A DNA stretch of 64,000 nucleotides from UBA4923 sp964606165. GTDB lineage: Bacteria > Bacillota > Clostridia > Saccharofermentanales > DTU023. The position numbers and the translations under genes are program-made. This document shows positions 41,530 through 50,051 of the stretch, one piece after another. How positions within the stretch are numbered: the first letter of the stretch is position 1; each line of letters opens with the position of its first letter. The notes beneath the pieces are model-generated. The model was given only the letters and a program-made list of their open reading frames with translations, did not search any database and was not told where the DNA came from. The stretch lies in NCBI GenBank assembly GCA_964606165.1, contig CAZSFQ010000002.1:1-64000 (forward strand), given 5' to 3'.

Positions 41530-42741
41530 ATGACCATACAAAAAGTAACCGGCCGGGTGACCCAGGTCGGTTCCATTGATCCGGGCCTGCTATTTTTTGA
41601 TTGCCTGATGCCGACACCTTACGGGACAACCTACAACAGTTTTCTTGTCCAGGGAGACGAAAAGACAGCCCTGATCGATCCGGTACAGGAAGACACGGCC
41701 GACCAGCTCCTGCATAACCTCCAGGAAATGGGGGTCAAAAAACTCGACTACATCTTTTCGCTGCACGCGGAACAGGATCATTCCGGCGCGGCCCGTATCC
41801 TGCTCGACCGCTATCCGGAGGCGAAAATCGTTGCCACGGCCAAGGTGGCGGAGTTTCTGGGAGTCCTTTTGCACATCCCGCAGGAAGACATGGTGGTCGT
41901 CGCCAAAGGCGATCAGATCGACCTGGGGGGCGTGACGCTGGAGTGCATGCCCATACCCTTCGCCCACTGGCCAGACAACACCATGTACTGGATGCCCCAG
42001 GAGCGCGTATTGTTCCCCTCGGACCTTTTCGGGAGCCATTATACGCCCGACGTCCCTGACAAGCCTGATGAGACCATTCGCATCGAACAATCGCGCACCT
42101 ATTTTTCCGAGATCATGATGCCTTTCAGGACACATGTCAAAGGTTACGTGGAACAGGTCAGGGCACTTGACCCGGCCATCATCTGCGCGGCCCACGGCCC
42201 CGTCTGGTTCGAGCCGGATACCATCCTGTCCGAGTATGAGCGCATGGTGTCGGACAAGACCACCCGGGATGTCCTGATCGCTTATGTTTCCATGCACGGC
42301 AGCACGGGCCGCATGGTCCGCCTGCTGGCCAGGGTCCTGGCTGATGAAGGCATCGGCGTGAAGCTGGTCGACCTGGGCTCCGCCAGGCATGACCTGCGCG
42401 TTCCCATAGGCATGGTGCTGACCGAGACGGTTTTCGCGGGGGCCCTGATCCTGGCGTCACCGGCTGTCCTGGGCGGGGCTCACCCGCTTGTCGCGGCCAT
42501 GACCATGCTGATCGGCGGTATCAACCCGCCGCTCAAGTACATCGGGATTGCAGGCTCCTACGGCTGGGGTTCCCAGATGGTCAAGCAGCTTGAGGGGCTC
42601 TTGGGCAAGCATAAGGCAGAGCGGCTCGAGCCGCTTCTTGTGCGCGGTTTGCCGTTAAAGGAGGATGAAGAAGCCATCAAGGCCTATGCTCTGGAATTGG
42701 CGGCACGCATGAAGGCGCTGCCTGAGGAGGATGTCCTCTAG
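41530..42741 (+). CDS. Flavodiiron protein (FprA-type oxygen/NO reductase)
   Basis: 403 residues. An N-terminal metallo-beta-lactamase-like di-iron domain carries His79, Glu81, Asp83 (HAEQDH), His146 (AHWPD), Asp165 (PSDLFGS) and His222 (AAHGPVW). A C-terminal flavodoxin domain starts near residue 250 (SMHGSTGRMVRLL) and binds FMN. In anaerobes these proteins scavenge O2 to water or NO to N2O. There is no fused rubredoxin domain; a separate rubredoxin gene is just upstream. ATG 41530 follows GGAGAGGAG. Confidence 0.95.
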   Translation: MTIQKVTGRVTQVGSIDPGLLFFDCLMPTPYGTTYNSFLVQGDEKTALIDPVQEDTADQLLHNLQEMGVKKLDYIFSLHAEQDHSGAARILLDRYPEAKIVATAKVAEFLGVLLHIPQEDMVVVAKGDQIDLGGVTLECMPIPFAHWPDNTMYWMPQERVLFPSDLFGSHYTPDVPDKPDETIRIEQSRTYFSEIMMPFRTHVKGYVEQVRALDPAIICAAHGPVWFEPDTILSEYERMVSDKTTRDVLIAYVSMHGSTGRMVRLLARVLADEGIGVKLVDLGSARHDLRVPIGMVLTETVFAGALILASPAVLGGAHPLVAAMTMLIGGINPPLKYIGIAGSYGWGSQMVKQLEGLLGKHKAERLEPLLVRGLPLKEDEEAIKAYALELAARMKALPEEDVL

Positions 42742-42769
42742 AATATTTTCACCAAATGGGATGTCATGA

Positions 42770-42803
42770 AAATGCCTTGGCCGGACCGGTCAAGGCATTT
42801 TTT
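42770..42803 (+). terminator. Terminator after the flavodiiron gene
   Basis: AAATGCCTTG (42770-42779) pairs with CAAGGCATTT across an 11-nt loop that itself contains CCGGACCGG, followed by T. It overlaps the 3' end of the converging DUF4364 gene. Confidence 0.8.
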
Positions 42804-43353
42804 CGCCCTCGCCCAGGAGCGATTCGATCAGGGCGGAAAAAACAGAGGCCGGTTTTTCGCGCCAGCTGATGCCGGCCTTGCGGGCCATGGCTTCGGTAGG
42901 AAAGAGGATGGTAAAGGAAAAACCGCCGTCTTCCCCGTCGAGCTGCCGGCAGGTGAGACGGTAACGACCGTCGCTCGTCGCCTCGACGACTGAGCTGAGG
43001 GTGTCGGCCGCCCTTCTTTGCGAGAGCCTTTCATCCAGATAGGCCGCGAGAAACCGCCTGGTCGAGGCAGGAATCTGGTTCTCGAGAGCCGCCAGCGTGC
43101 GCCGGCCCTTCCCGGTCAGATCGCAGCGCTCAACTTCCCTGTCCTGTGCGTCGAGCAGGGATTCCTCCTGGCGGGCCGCTATGGATAAGAGGCCGGACGC
43201 GGTCACTTCTTCCAGGACGCGCGAAAAATCAAGATAATCCATGGACAAGCTGGCCAGTGCCGCGTCGCGAAGGCGCGACCGGCGGATCCCCGGGGCTTGT
43301 TTTGCGATGTAAAGCAGGATCAGCTTGTGAACCGGAATATGATTGCTTTGCAT
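42790..43353 (-). CDS. DUF4364 family protein
   Basis: 187 residues of a Clostridia-specific family of unknown function. The N-terminal half (VHKLILLYIAKQAPGI, MDYLDFSRVLEEVTASGLL) looks like a winged helix, so a DNA-binding regulator is plausible; the C-terminal half is a beta-rich domain (RYRLTCRQLDGEDGGFSFTI). ATG 43353 follows GGAGGATG; the start at 43392 lies upstream of that site. It is preceded by a TATGCTAAAAT promoter on the same strand. Confidence 0.82.
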   Translation of the reverse strand: MQSNHIPVHKLILLYIAKQAPGIRRSRLRDAALASLSMDYLDFSRVLEEVTASGLLSIAARQEESLLDAQDREVERCDLTGKGRRTLAALENQIPASTRRFLAAYLDERLSQRRAADTLSSVVEATSDGRYRLTCRQLDGEDGGFSFTILFPTEAMARKAGISWREKPASVFSALIESLLGEGEKMP

Positions 43354-43372
43354 AACGCATCCTCCGGGCATG

Positions 43373-43383
43373 ATTTTAGCATA
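43373..43383 (-). promoter_or_regulatory. Extended -10 promoter for the DUF4364 gene
   Basis: TATGCTAAAAT on the minus strand, identical to the element before rplI, 20 bp upstream of the start codon. Confidence 0.6.
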
Positions 43384-43482
43384 AGGGAGCAACTACCAAA
43401 AGGCGGATGACTGTGAGATAATGCGGATGTCGCGGGCCGGGTAGCGGCCCGGATCAGGGTTTTGAGAAGATCGTGAGTTAGT

Positions 43483-44136
43483 ATGAGATTTGACATTTCC
43501 GCATTGATTGTTGTCGCTCTTTTTGTCTGGATTGGTCACCGGCGCGGTTTGCTGCTGACAGCGGTCGGTTTTATCAGTTCTTTGATTTCCATCGCCATTG
43601 CGTTTCTTTTGGTACGGCCGGTCTCCGGCTGGCTTCTCAATCTTGGTCTTTTGGGCGGTTCCATCAAAGATGTCTCCGATCTGGTACATGAGGGGACCGT
43701 GTCCTCTTCCGCAGGTCTGGCACCTGTGCTGGAAAACCTGGGAATGCCGGAAAACTGGACGCGGAGAATTCTGCAAAGCCCGGATCTGGCCGGCAATTCC
43801 CTTGCCGATACAACCGTTCATTCCATCTGGCAGCTGGTGCTGGGAGCCCTGGCCCTGATCGTCATCTTCCTTCTTGTACGCGTCGCCCTGGGCCTTGCCG
43901 CCCGCCTTTTGACCCCCCTGCTGAACGGGATCCCGGTCGTGGGCTGGCTCAACAAAACAGGCGGCCTGGTTCTGGGTCTGGTGTGGGGTGCCGTTACGGT
44001 CTGGCTCCTTGTCATGGTGCTGATTTCATTCAGCCTCACCAGTCCTCTTGTTCGCGGTTTCACGCAGGACTCGCGTATTCTGGCAATCCTTTCTGAAAAA
44101 GACATCTTCCGTTCACTTTTGGACACGATCTTTTAA
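43483..44136 (+). CDS. CvpA family membrane protein
   Basis: 217 residues with about four transmembrane helices (about 5-22, 27-48, 108-132, 156-184). The start (DISALIVVALFVWIGHRRGLLL) and the GIPVVGWLNKTGGLVLGLV segment are typical of the CvpA/colicin V production family. Function in Firmicutes is unsettled (envelope homeostasis). The gene lies just upstream of the groESL promoter. Confidence 0.88.
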   Translation: MRFDISALIVVALFVWIGHRRGLLLTAVGFISSLISIAIAFLLVRPVSGWLLNLGLLGGSIKDVSDLVHEGTVSSSAGLAPVLENLGMPENWTRRILQSPDLAGNSLADTTVHSIWQLVLGALALIVIFLLVRVALGLAARLLTPLLNGIPVVGWLNKTGGLVLGLVWGAVTVWLLVMVLISFSLTSPLVRGFTQDSRILAILSEKDIFRSLLDTIF

Positions 44137-44146
44137 ACCAGGACAG

Positions 44147-44175
44147 TTGACAAAAAAGACGGGCCTGATTATATT
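44147..44175 (+). promoter_or_regulatory. Sigma-A promoter of groESL
   Basis: TTGACA (44147-44152), 17-bp spacer, TATATT (44170-44175), immediately before the CIRCE operator. Confidence 0.9.
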
Positions 44176-44184
44176 GTTACTTGG

Positions 44185-44211
44185 CTGGCACTCGATATGC
44201 ACGAGTGCCAA
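44185..44211 (+). promoter_or_regulatory. CIRCE operator (HrcA-binding site)
   Basis: CTGGCACTC, 9-nt spacer, GAGTGCCAA. The consensus is TTAGCACTC-N9-GAGTGCTAA; the two outer differences are compensatory, keeping the dyad intact. It sits at the expected transcription start, so HrcA repression of groESL is predicted. Confidence 0.95.
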
Positions 44212-44249
44212 CTTCCGTCAACAATAATAATCGGTATGGAGGTAAAAAC

Positions 44250-44534
44250 ATGAACATTAAACCGTTGGGTGACCGCGTGGTCATCAAGAGACTTGAAGCA
44301 GAAGAAACGACAAAGGGCGGCATCGTCCTCCCGGGATCTGCCAAGGAAAAGCCGCAGATCGTTGAGATTGTCGCAGTCGGCCCGGGGGGGGTCGTCGATG
44401 GGAAAGACGTTATCATGGAAGTTGAAGTCGGCGATCGCGTCCTGATCAGCAAGTACGCGGGGACAGAAGTCAAGATCGACGACGTTGAATATACCATCCT
44501 GCGGCAGAGCGACATCCTCGCCATTGTCGACTGA
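44250..44534 (+). CDS. groES: Co-chaperonin GroES
   Basis: 94 residues, lid of the chaperonin. N-terminus MNIKPLGDRVVIKR, mobile loop region EETTKGGIVLPGSA and C-terminal YAGTEVKIDDVEY are standard. ATG 44250 follows GGAGG. Controlled by the CIRCE operator, with groEL 29 bp downstream. Confidence 0.98.
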   Translation: MNIKPLGDRVVIKRLEAEETTKGGIVLPGSAKEKPQIVEIVAVGPGGVVDGKDVIMEVEVGDRVLISKYAGTEVKIDDVEYTILRQSDILAIVD

Positions 44535-44563
44535 TTTATCAGGTAGAGAAGGAGTTATGAAAA

Positions 44564-46186
44564 ATGGCTAAAGAATTGAAATACTCGGAAGACGCCCGCA
44601 AATCCCTGGAGATCGGCGTCAACAAGCTGGCCGACACGGTCCGCATTACATTGGGCCCCAAAGGCCGCAACGTTGTTCTCGACAAAACATACGGCTCCCC
44701 CGTCGTTACCAATGACGGTGTCACCATTGCCCGTGAAATCGAACTGGAAGACCGTTTTGAAAATATGGGCGCGCAGCTTGTCAAGGAAGTGGCGACCAAG
44801 ACCAACGATGTCGCCGGTGACGGCACCACAACCGCGACCCTGCTGGCCCAGGCCATCATCCGCGAGGGTCTTCGCAACGTAGCTGCCGGAGCCAATCCCA
44901 TTATCCTCAAGCGGGGAATCGACAAGGCCGTCGATAAGGCTGTCGAAGCCATCGGCCGCAACAGCAAGGCTGTTGAGGGCAAGAACGACATTTCGCGCGT
45001 GGCGGCGATTTCAGCCAATGACGACGCCATCGGCATGGAGATCGCCAATGCCATGGAGTCCGTTTCAAACGACGGGGTCATTACGGTTGAGGAGTCCCAG
45101 ACCATGGGCACCGAACTTGAAATTGTTGAGGGCATGCAGTTTGACCGCGGCTACATTTCCGCTTACATGGTCACCGACGCGACCAAGATGGAAGTCGTCT
45201 TCGACGAACCCTACATCCTGATCACTGATAAGAAAGTTTCCAACATCCAGGATCTCCTGCCCCTGCTTGAGAAGATTGTCCAAAACGGCAAGCGTCTCCT
45301 CATCATCGCCGAAGACGTCGAGGGAGAGGCGCTCTCCACCTTGATCCTCAACAAGCTCCGCGGTACCTTCCAATGCGCTGCTGTCAAGGCGCCCGGTTTT
45401 GGTGACCGCAGAAAAGAGATGCTCCAGGATATCGCCGTCCTGACAGGCGGCAAGGTGATTTCATCTGACCTGGGCATGGAACTCAAGGATGTTGAGCTGA
45501 CCGACCTGGGCCAGGCCCGCCAGGTCAAGATCGACAAGGACAACACGGTTATTGTCGACGGCGCGGGAAATCCTGATGATCTGCAGGCCCGCATCGGCGC
45601 CATCCGCGCCCAGATTGAAGAAACCAGCTCCGACTTTGACCGTGAAAAGCTCCAGGAGCGCCTCGCGAAGCTGTCGGGCGGTGTGGCCGTTATCAAGGTC
45701 GGCGCCGCGACCGAAGTTGAGATGAAGGAGCGCAAGCTCCGCATCGAAGACGCCCTGTCCGCGACACGCGCGGCCGTCGAAGAGGGGATTGTCCCGGGTG
45801 GCGGCACAGCCTACATCGATGTCCTTGACGATATCAACCAACTGCTGGAAGACCTTGAGGGCGACGAGCGCACAGGCGTGGCCATCGTTCTGCGTGCCCT
45901 GGAGGAGCCTGTCCGCCAGATCGCGGTGAACAGCGGCTTTGACGGCAGTGTCGTCTGTGAAAAAGTCAAGTCCGAAGGCAAGGGTGTCGGCTTCGATGTC
46001 CTGCAGGAAAAATACACGGATATGGTCGGCGCCGGCATCGTCGACCCGGCCAAGGTGACGCGGTCCGCGCTCCAGAACGCGGCCTCGATTGCGTCCATCC
46101 TGCTGACCACCGAATCGATCGTCGCCAATATTCCCGAGCCTGAGCCCCCCATGCCGGCGGGCGGAGGCATGGGCGGCATGTACTGA
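44564..46186 (+). CDS. groEL: Chaperonin GroEL
   Basis: 540 residues. ATP-dependent folding chamber. The ATP loop DGTTTATLLAQ, the apical domain and the Gly/Met-rich C-terminal tail (GGGMGGMY) are present, and length is normal. It starts after AAGGAG and is followed by a terminator 25 bp beyond the stop. Confidence 0.98.
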   Translation: MAKELKYSEDARKSLEIGVNKLADTVRITLGPKGRNVVLDKTYGSPVVTNDGVTIAREIELEDRFENMGAQLVKEVATKTNDVAGDGTTTATLLAQAIIREGLRNVAAGANPIILKRGIDKAVDKAVEAIGRNSKAVEGKNDISRVAAISANDDAIGMEIANAMESVSNDGVITVEESQTMGTELEIVEGMQFDRGYISAYMVTDATKMEVVFDEPYILITDKKVSNIQDLLPLLEKIVQNGKRLLIIAEDVEGEALSTLILNKLRGTFQCAAVKAPGFGDRRKEMLQDIAVLTGGKVISSDLGMELKDVELTDLGQARQVKIDKDNTVIVDGAGNPDDLQARIGAIRAQIEETSSDFDREKLQERLAKLSGGVAVIKVGAATEVEMKERKLRIEDALSATRAAVEEGIVPGGGTAYIDVLDDINQLLEDLEGDERTGVAIVLRALEEPVRQIAVNSGFDGSVVCEKVKSEGKGVGFDVLQEKYTDMVGAGIVDPAKVTRSALQNAASIASILLTTESIVANIPEPEPPMPAGGGMGGMY

Positions 46187-46211
46187 TAAAGGGTGCATCC
46201 AAAATGATAAT

Positions 46212-46240
46212 GGGGACCGCCGCGAGGCGGTCTCCTTTGT
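46212..46240 (+). terminator. groESL terminator
   Basis: GGGGACCGCC / GGCGGTCTCC stem with a GCGA tetraloop followed by TTTGTTAT. Confidence 0.82.
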
Positions 46241-46311
46241 TATGGAAGGCATTTGCCGTGCTATAGTAAAAACGGCTGCAAAGTTAAAAAAGGAGTTGTC
46301 CGTCCGAGCCC

Positions 46312-47457
46312 ATGACAGAGGGAATAGCAGTGACGAAAGAATCGGGTCCCCGGCTGATTGCCGTGCTCTCTTTTTTTTGGGCCCTGATTTTTATCGCGGT
46401 CGCCCTGCTCCTCTTCATCGCGCGCCAGCCGGAAAGCTTGGACCAACCACGTGATTCGCTTGTTGTTGGCCAGTCTTTCCCCATACGCGGCGCTCCGCCC
46501 GAAGCCTTTGCCCTTGTCGGACAGGCCCTGGTCCGGGTGGAGGAGGAGGGCCTGGCTGTATTGGACATATCGGGCAGGGAGCAGTCCTTTATTTCCTTCC
46601 CTTACCGCCAGTCGCAAGTGACGGCCATGGGGGAAGGATTGCTGGTCACTCCCGGACAGGGATCCGGATACATGGCGGTCTTCCCTGACCTTTCCACTTA
46701 TGAATCGGATACCAGGGAAATTGTTTATGGCGGGGATTATCGCGATCCCTTCCTGCTGACATTCGGTTCCTCGCTCAAGGGAAGGATGGTTGCGTCCTTA
46801 TTTGATACCAGGACAGGGAGCTACCAAACCGTCCTGACTTTTGCTTCACTGGAATGGCCGCTGAGTCTTTCTTTCATTCCCGGAACTGACCAGTTTGATG
46901 TTCTCATGCTGGATCTGTCACAGGGGAAAATGGCGACCAGGTACCTGCGCTGCGATTTTGAGGGGAAGCTGCTTATGGACGTCATTTTGTCAGCTGATGA
47001 TCTCTTCCCCTTGAGGATCCATCTTGGCGGGGGAAAGGCGCTCTTCTACAATGAGCGTGAGATGGTCTGTTTCGATCCCCTGGCCGGCGCCGGGGAAGTC
47101 AGCCCTCTGCCTGGTGTTCCGGTCCAGTCTGCATGCGCCGGCGGCCGCCTGGTCCTCCTCATGGAGGAAGGCGGGGATACCGGGCTCCTTGTGATTTCCT
47201 CACCCGGGTCTTTGGGGGGAGACAATAGCCTTCAGTTCCTTGAGGGGCCCAGGGGGATCTCATGCTTTGCTCTTGATCCGGACGGTGCCTCGGTTCTGGC
47301 CGCGAGCGGCAGGGAACTTTTACTCTACAATACGGAGGCGGGGCAGGTCATGGCCCGGCAAGATGCAGACAGGCCGGTCCAGCGCATTTTGGCATTGAGC
47401 AGCCGGCATTTTCTCGTAATCGATGAAGAAGAAGCAACCATTGTGACCCTTGGCTAG
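46312..47457 (+). CDS. Membrane-anchored beta-propeller-like protein (DUF5711-like)
   Basis: 381 residues. One N-terminal transmembrane helix (about 15-37) and then an extracellular domain of repeating beta-strand blocks such as ALVRVEEEGLAVLDISG, AGRLVLLMEEGGD and GRELLLYNTEAG, similar to the DUF5711 family in Clostridia. No enzymatic motif. The ATG at 46312 has no ribosome site; a GTG at 46330 with AGAGGGA six bases upstream may be the true start. The next gene starts 11 bp after the stop. Confidence 0.72.
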   Translation: MTEGIAVTKESGPRLIAVLSFFWALIFIAVALLLFIARQPESLDQPRDSLVVGQSFPIRGAPPEAFALVGQALVRVEEEGLAVLDISGREQSFISFPYRQSQVTAMGEGLLVTPGQGSGYMAVFPDLSTYESDTREIVYGGDYRDPFLLTFGSSLKGRMVASLFDTRTGSYQTVLTFASLEWPLSLSFIPGTDQFDVLMLDLSQGKMATRYLRCDFEGKLLMDVILSADDLFPLRIHLGGGKALFYNEREMVCFDPLAGAGEVSPLPGVPVQSACAGGRLVLLMEEGGDTGLLVISSPGSLGGDNSLQFLEGPRGISCFALDPDGASVLAASGRELLLYNTEAGQVMARQDADRPVQRILALSSRHFLVIDEEEATIVTLG

Positions 47458-47468
47458 GAGGAAAGCCC

Positions 47469-48722
47469 TTGTCCAATCATTACGATCTGATCATTATTGG
47501 CGGCGGCGCCTCGGGTGTCCTGGCGGCGCTTGGCGCGAGAAAAGCCGGCCTGACGGGGCCTCTGGCGGTTTTCGAAAAAGAATCGCAGCCCTTGCGCAAA
47601 GTGCTGGCCAGCGGAAACGGCCGCTGCAACATTGCCAGCCTGGCGCCTGTGGCAGGCCATTACCAGGGCGATGATCCCTCATTTGTCGGGCCGGTCTTCG
47701 AAGCTTTTCCGGCCGATAAGCTGCTGGCCATTCTTCGGGAAATCGGTCTGATGACCAGGGAGGAAAGGGAAAACAGGGTCTATCCGCGGTCTTTTCAGGC
47801 GCGGTCTGTCACCCTTTTGCTCCTCAACGCCTTGCGAAACAAGAAGGTCGATTTGATCTACCCCCTGAAAATCAGTGAGGTGAAAAAACAAAAAAACCTC
47901 TTTCTGGCCGGGGCGGACAATGGCGGCCTGGCAACAGCGCGGGCTGTCCTTGTCGCGGCGGGCAGCTGTGCTTCCCCGGACCTGGGTGGATCACGCGCAG
48001 GTTACGAGATACTGCAGGCCCTGGGCCATCGTCTGAATGAACCGGTACCTTCGCTGGTTCCCCTGACCCTGTCGCCCCATCCTTTGATCCGGCACGCGGA
48101 AGGCGTCCGCTTTCGCGGTTCGGTCCTCTTCAAGGGCAGGTCCGGTGTGACCGCGCGGACAGAAGGTGAGTATCTGATCACCAAATACGGCTTGTCCGGT
48201 ATCGCGGCCATGGAGCTTGGCGGCGCTGCCGGCCGGTCGGTGTCGCCAGCGGCCGGGGCCGGTACGATCGAAATTGACTTTCTACCCGAGCTGGATGAGG
48301 AGGCGATCGGGCAAATCCTGATGGCCGCGGATGTGGCGGATGGTGACTGGCGCATCGCCCTGGCCGGCCTTGTGCCGGACAAGATCGCCCGCGCCCTGGT
48401 AAGCTGTGCCGCGGCTCAGGATCAAGTGTTCTCGAGCCGGAGCCTGATGGTGGCGGAACTGTCCCGTAAACTCAAGCAGCTCGAAATCAGTGTAACCGGT
48501 ACGCGCGGCTTCCAGTACGCCCAGGTGGCAGCCGGCGGGATGGCGACAGCTGATTTCAATCCCGCCACCTTGATGTCCCGGCTTGTTCCGGGCTTGTTCG
48601 CCTGCGGTGAGCTTTTGGATGTGGATGGCGACACGGGCGGCTTCAATCTCATGTGGGCCATGGCCTCGGGCTATCTGGCCGGCCAATCGGCCGCCTTGTA
48701 TCTGGAGTCCCAACCCTCTTGA
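47469..48722 (+). CDS. NAD(P)/FAD-dependent oxidoreductase, HI0933/BaiN-like
   Basis: 417 residues. The N-terminal FAD-binding motif is DLIIIGGGASGVLAAL, followed by the family signature GNGRCNIAS. The C-terminal FAD-closing motif is GLFACGELLDVDGDTGGFN. HI0933-family flavoproteins are widespread with uncertain substrates; BaiN reduces bile-acid intermediates, but that assignment cannot be transferred from sequence alone. The start is TTG 47469 after AGGAGGAAAG. The stop overlaps the mutY start (TTGA). Confidence 0.88.
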   Translation: MSNHYDLIIIGGGASGVLAALGARKAGLTGPLAVFEKESQPLRKVLASGNGRCNIASLAPVAGHYQGDDPSFVGPVFEAFPADKLLAILREIGLMTREERENRVYPRSFQARSVTLLLLNALRNKKVDLIYPLKISEVKKQKNLFLAGADNGGLATARAVLVAAGSCASPDLGGSRAGYEILQALGHRLNEPVPSLVPLTLSPHPLIRHAEGVRFRGSVLFKGRSGVTARTEGEYLITKYGLSGIAAMELGGAAGRSVSPAAGAGTIEIDFLPELDEEAIGQILMAADVADGDWRIALAGLVPDKIARALVSCAAAQDQVFSSRSLMVAELSRKLKQLEISVTGTRGFQYAQVAAGGMATADFNPATLMSRLVPGLFACGELLDVDGDTGGFNLMWAMASGYLAGQSAALYLESQPS

Positions 48723-49825
48723 GCCTTTCCTTTGCAGACGCGCTGCTGGCCTGGTTTGACCAGTCTGCCAGGCCCCTGCCCTGGAGGGTGCCGGCAGGGC
48801 CCGGTCATCGCCGCGACCCCTACGCGGTCATGGTTTCCGAATTGATGTTGCAGCAAACCCAGGTGACCGCGGTTATTCCCTACTATGAACGCTTTATGGC
48901 GCGCTTTCCGGATTTTGTGACCCTGGCGGCGGCAGACGAGACCGAGGTCTTGAAATACTGGGAAGGACTTGGCTATTACCGGCGCGCCAAAAACCTTCTG
49001 GCATTAGCCGGCAGGGTGGTGGATCAATACAAGGGTGTCCTGCCCCCTGACAAGGCGGAACTGCTGAAACTTCCCGGCATCGGCCCCTATACAGCCGGCG
49101 CCATTCTCTCCTTTGCCTATGATTTGGCCGAACCGGCGGTTGACGGTAATGTTGTCCGTGTGATGGCCCGGCTTGACGCCGTTCCGCATGTTCAAGGCGA
49201 CCCGAAAGGGCAGCGCGCCGTACGGGCGCGTGTGGCGGAGCTTCTTCCCGGCAGGCGCGCCGGCGATTTCAGCGAAGCCCTGATGGAGCTGGGCGCGACT
49301 GTCTGCCTTCCGTCTTCACCCCGCTGCGCAAGCTGTCCGGTCAACGGATTTTGCAGGGCTTTTTCCCTCTCAACCGTCAGCCGGTACCCCGTAAGGCGCA
49401 AGGACCAGGACAGGCCCGTCACTTATCTCAGCTATGTTCTGATCCACGATGGTGAAGGGGTGTTCTGCCGGCGCCGTCCCCAGGGCCTCCTGTCCGGCCT
49501 TTTTGAATTTTTCCGCTTTGAAGGCAAGTTCACGGGTGAAGCCCGGGACCGTGTCAGGAAAGAAGTTCAAGCCAAGACGGGCCTGGCAGATTTTGAGCTG
49601 ACCTACAGGGGCGAAAAACGGGCGGTCTTTTCCCACCGGGTGTGGGAAATGGCATTTTGGGAAGCGGAGCTTTCGGGCGCGGCCGGTTACACCCTGCGCG
49701 ACGGTCCGCCTGCTGATGAGGACGCCCTGAGCCGGATCCGCGTCAGTGAACTGGCCGGCCTGCCCTTTCCGGCTTTTCTTCTTGCCTGGCGAGATGGTTT
49801 TGTCAAGAGGCGGGGAGAAATATAA
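48719..49825 (+). CDS. mutY: A/G-specific adenine DNA glycosylase
   Basis: 368 residues. Removes adenine mispaired with 8-oxoguanine. Catalytic Glu41 is in SELMLQQTQV, the helix-hairpin-helix is LPGIGPYTAGAI, and Asp142 is in AVDGNVVRV. The [4Fe-4S] cysteines are at 196, 203, 206 and 212 with C-x6-C-x2-C-x5-C spacing. The C-terminal NUDIX-like 8-oxoG recognition domain (about 235-368) is present. Start TTG 48719, 4-bp overlap with the flavoprotein gene, was preferred over a longer frame from 48653 inside that gene. Confidence 0.95.
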   Translation: MSLSFADALLAWFDQSARPLPWRVPAGPGHRRDPYAVMVSELMLQQTQVTAVIPYYERFMARFPDFVTLAAADETEVLKYWEGLGYYRRAKNLLALAGRVVDQYKGVLPPDKAELLKLPGIGPYTAGAILSFAYDLAEPAVDGNVVRVMARLDAVPHVQGDPKGQRAVRARVAELLPGRRAGDFSEALMELGATVCLPSSPRCASCPVNGFCRAFSLSTVSRYPVRRKDQDRPVTYLSYVLIHDGEGVFCRRRPQGLLSGLFEFFRFEGKFTGEARDRVRKEVQAKTGLADFELTYRGEKRAVFSHRVWEMAFWEAELSGAAGYTLRDGPPADEDALSRIRVSELAGLPFPAFLLAWRDGFVKRRGEI

Positions 49826-49853
49826 AACCCCAGACCAGGTGACCCGGGGTTTT
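49824..49853. terminator. Bidirectional terminator, mutY and tRNA-Gln
   Basis: AAAACCCC (49824-49831) pairs with GGGGTTTT (49846-49853). It serves the converging mutY and minus-strand tRNA-Gln. Confidence 0.85.
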
Positions 49854-49926
49854 GGCTGCCGATCCAGGATTTGAACCCGGACAAACTGAGTCAGAGTCAG
49901 GTGTGCTACCGTTACACTAATCGGCA
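49853..49926 (-). tRNA. tRNA-Gln (anticodon CTG)
   Basis: 74 nt with encoded CCA. Acceptor TGCCGAT/ATCGGCA, anticodon loop CTCTGAC with CTG at positions 34-36, T arm CCGGG-TTCAAAT-CCTGG. The top pair of the anticodon stem is a C-T mismatch, otherwise stems are good. Confidence 0.93.
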
Positions 49927-49949
49927 TTGTCAATAACACGACATGTGGA

Positions 49950-49979
49950 ATGATACCAGCGGCAAGACCTTATTGTCAA
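49950..49979 (-). promoter_or_regulatory. Sigma-A promoter of tRNA-Gln
   Basis: On the minus strand TTGACA (49979-49974), 18-bp spacer, TATCAT (49955-49950), about 24 bp before the tRNA. Confidence 0.75.
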
Positions 49980-50051
49980 ACAGTTAAAGGTCTTTCCGTA
50001 TGATAATATAAAAAAGAGATTTTGACGCATCAAAAGAGCGGAGGAGCGCCT

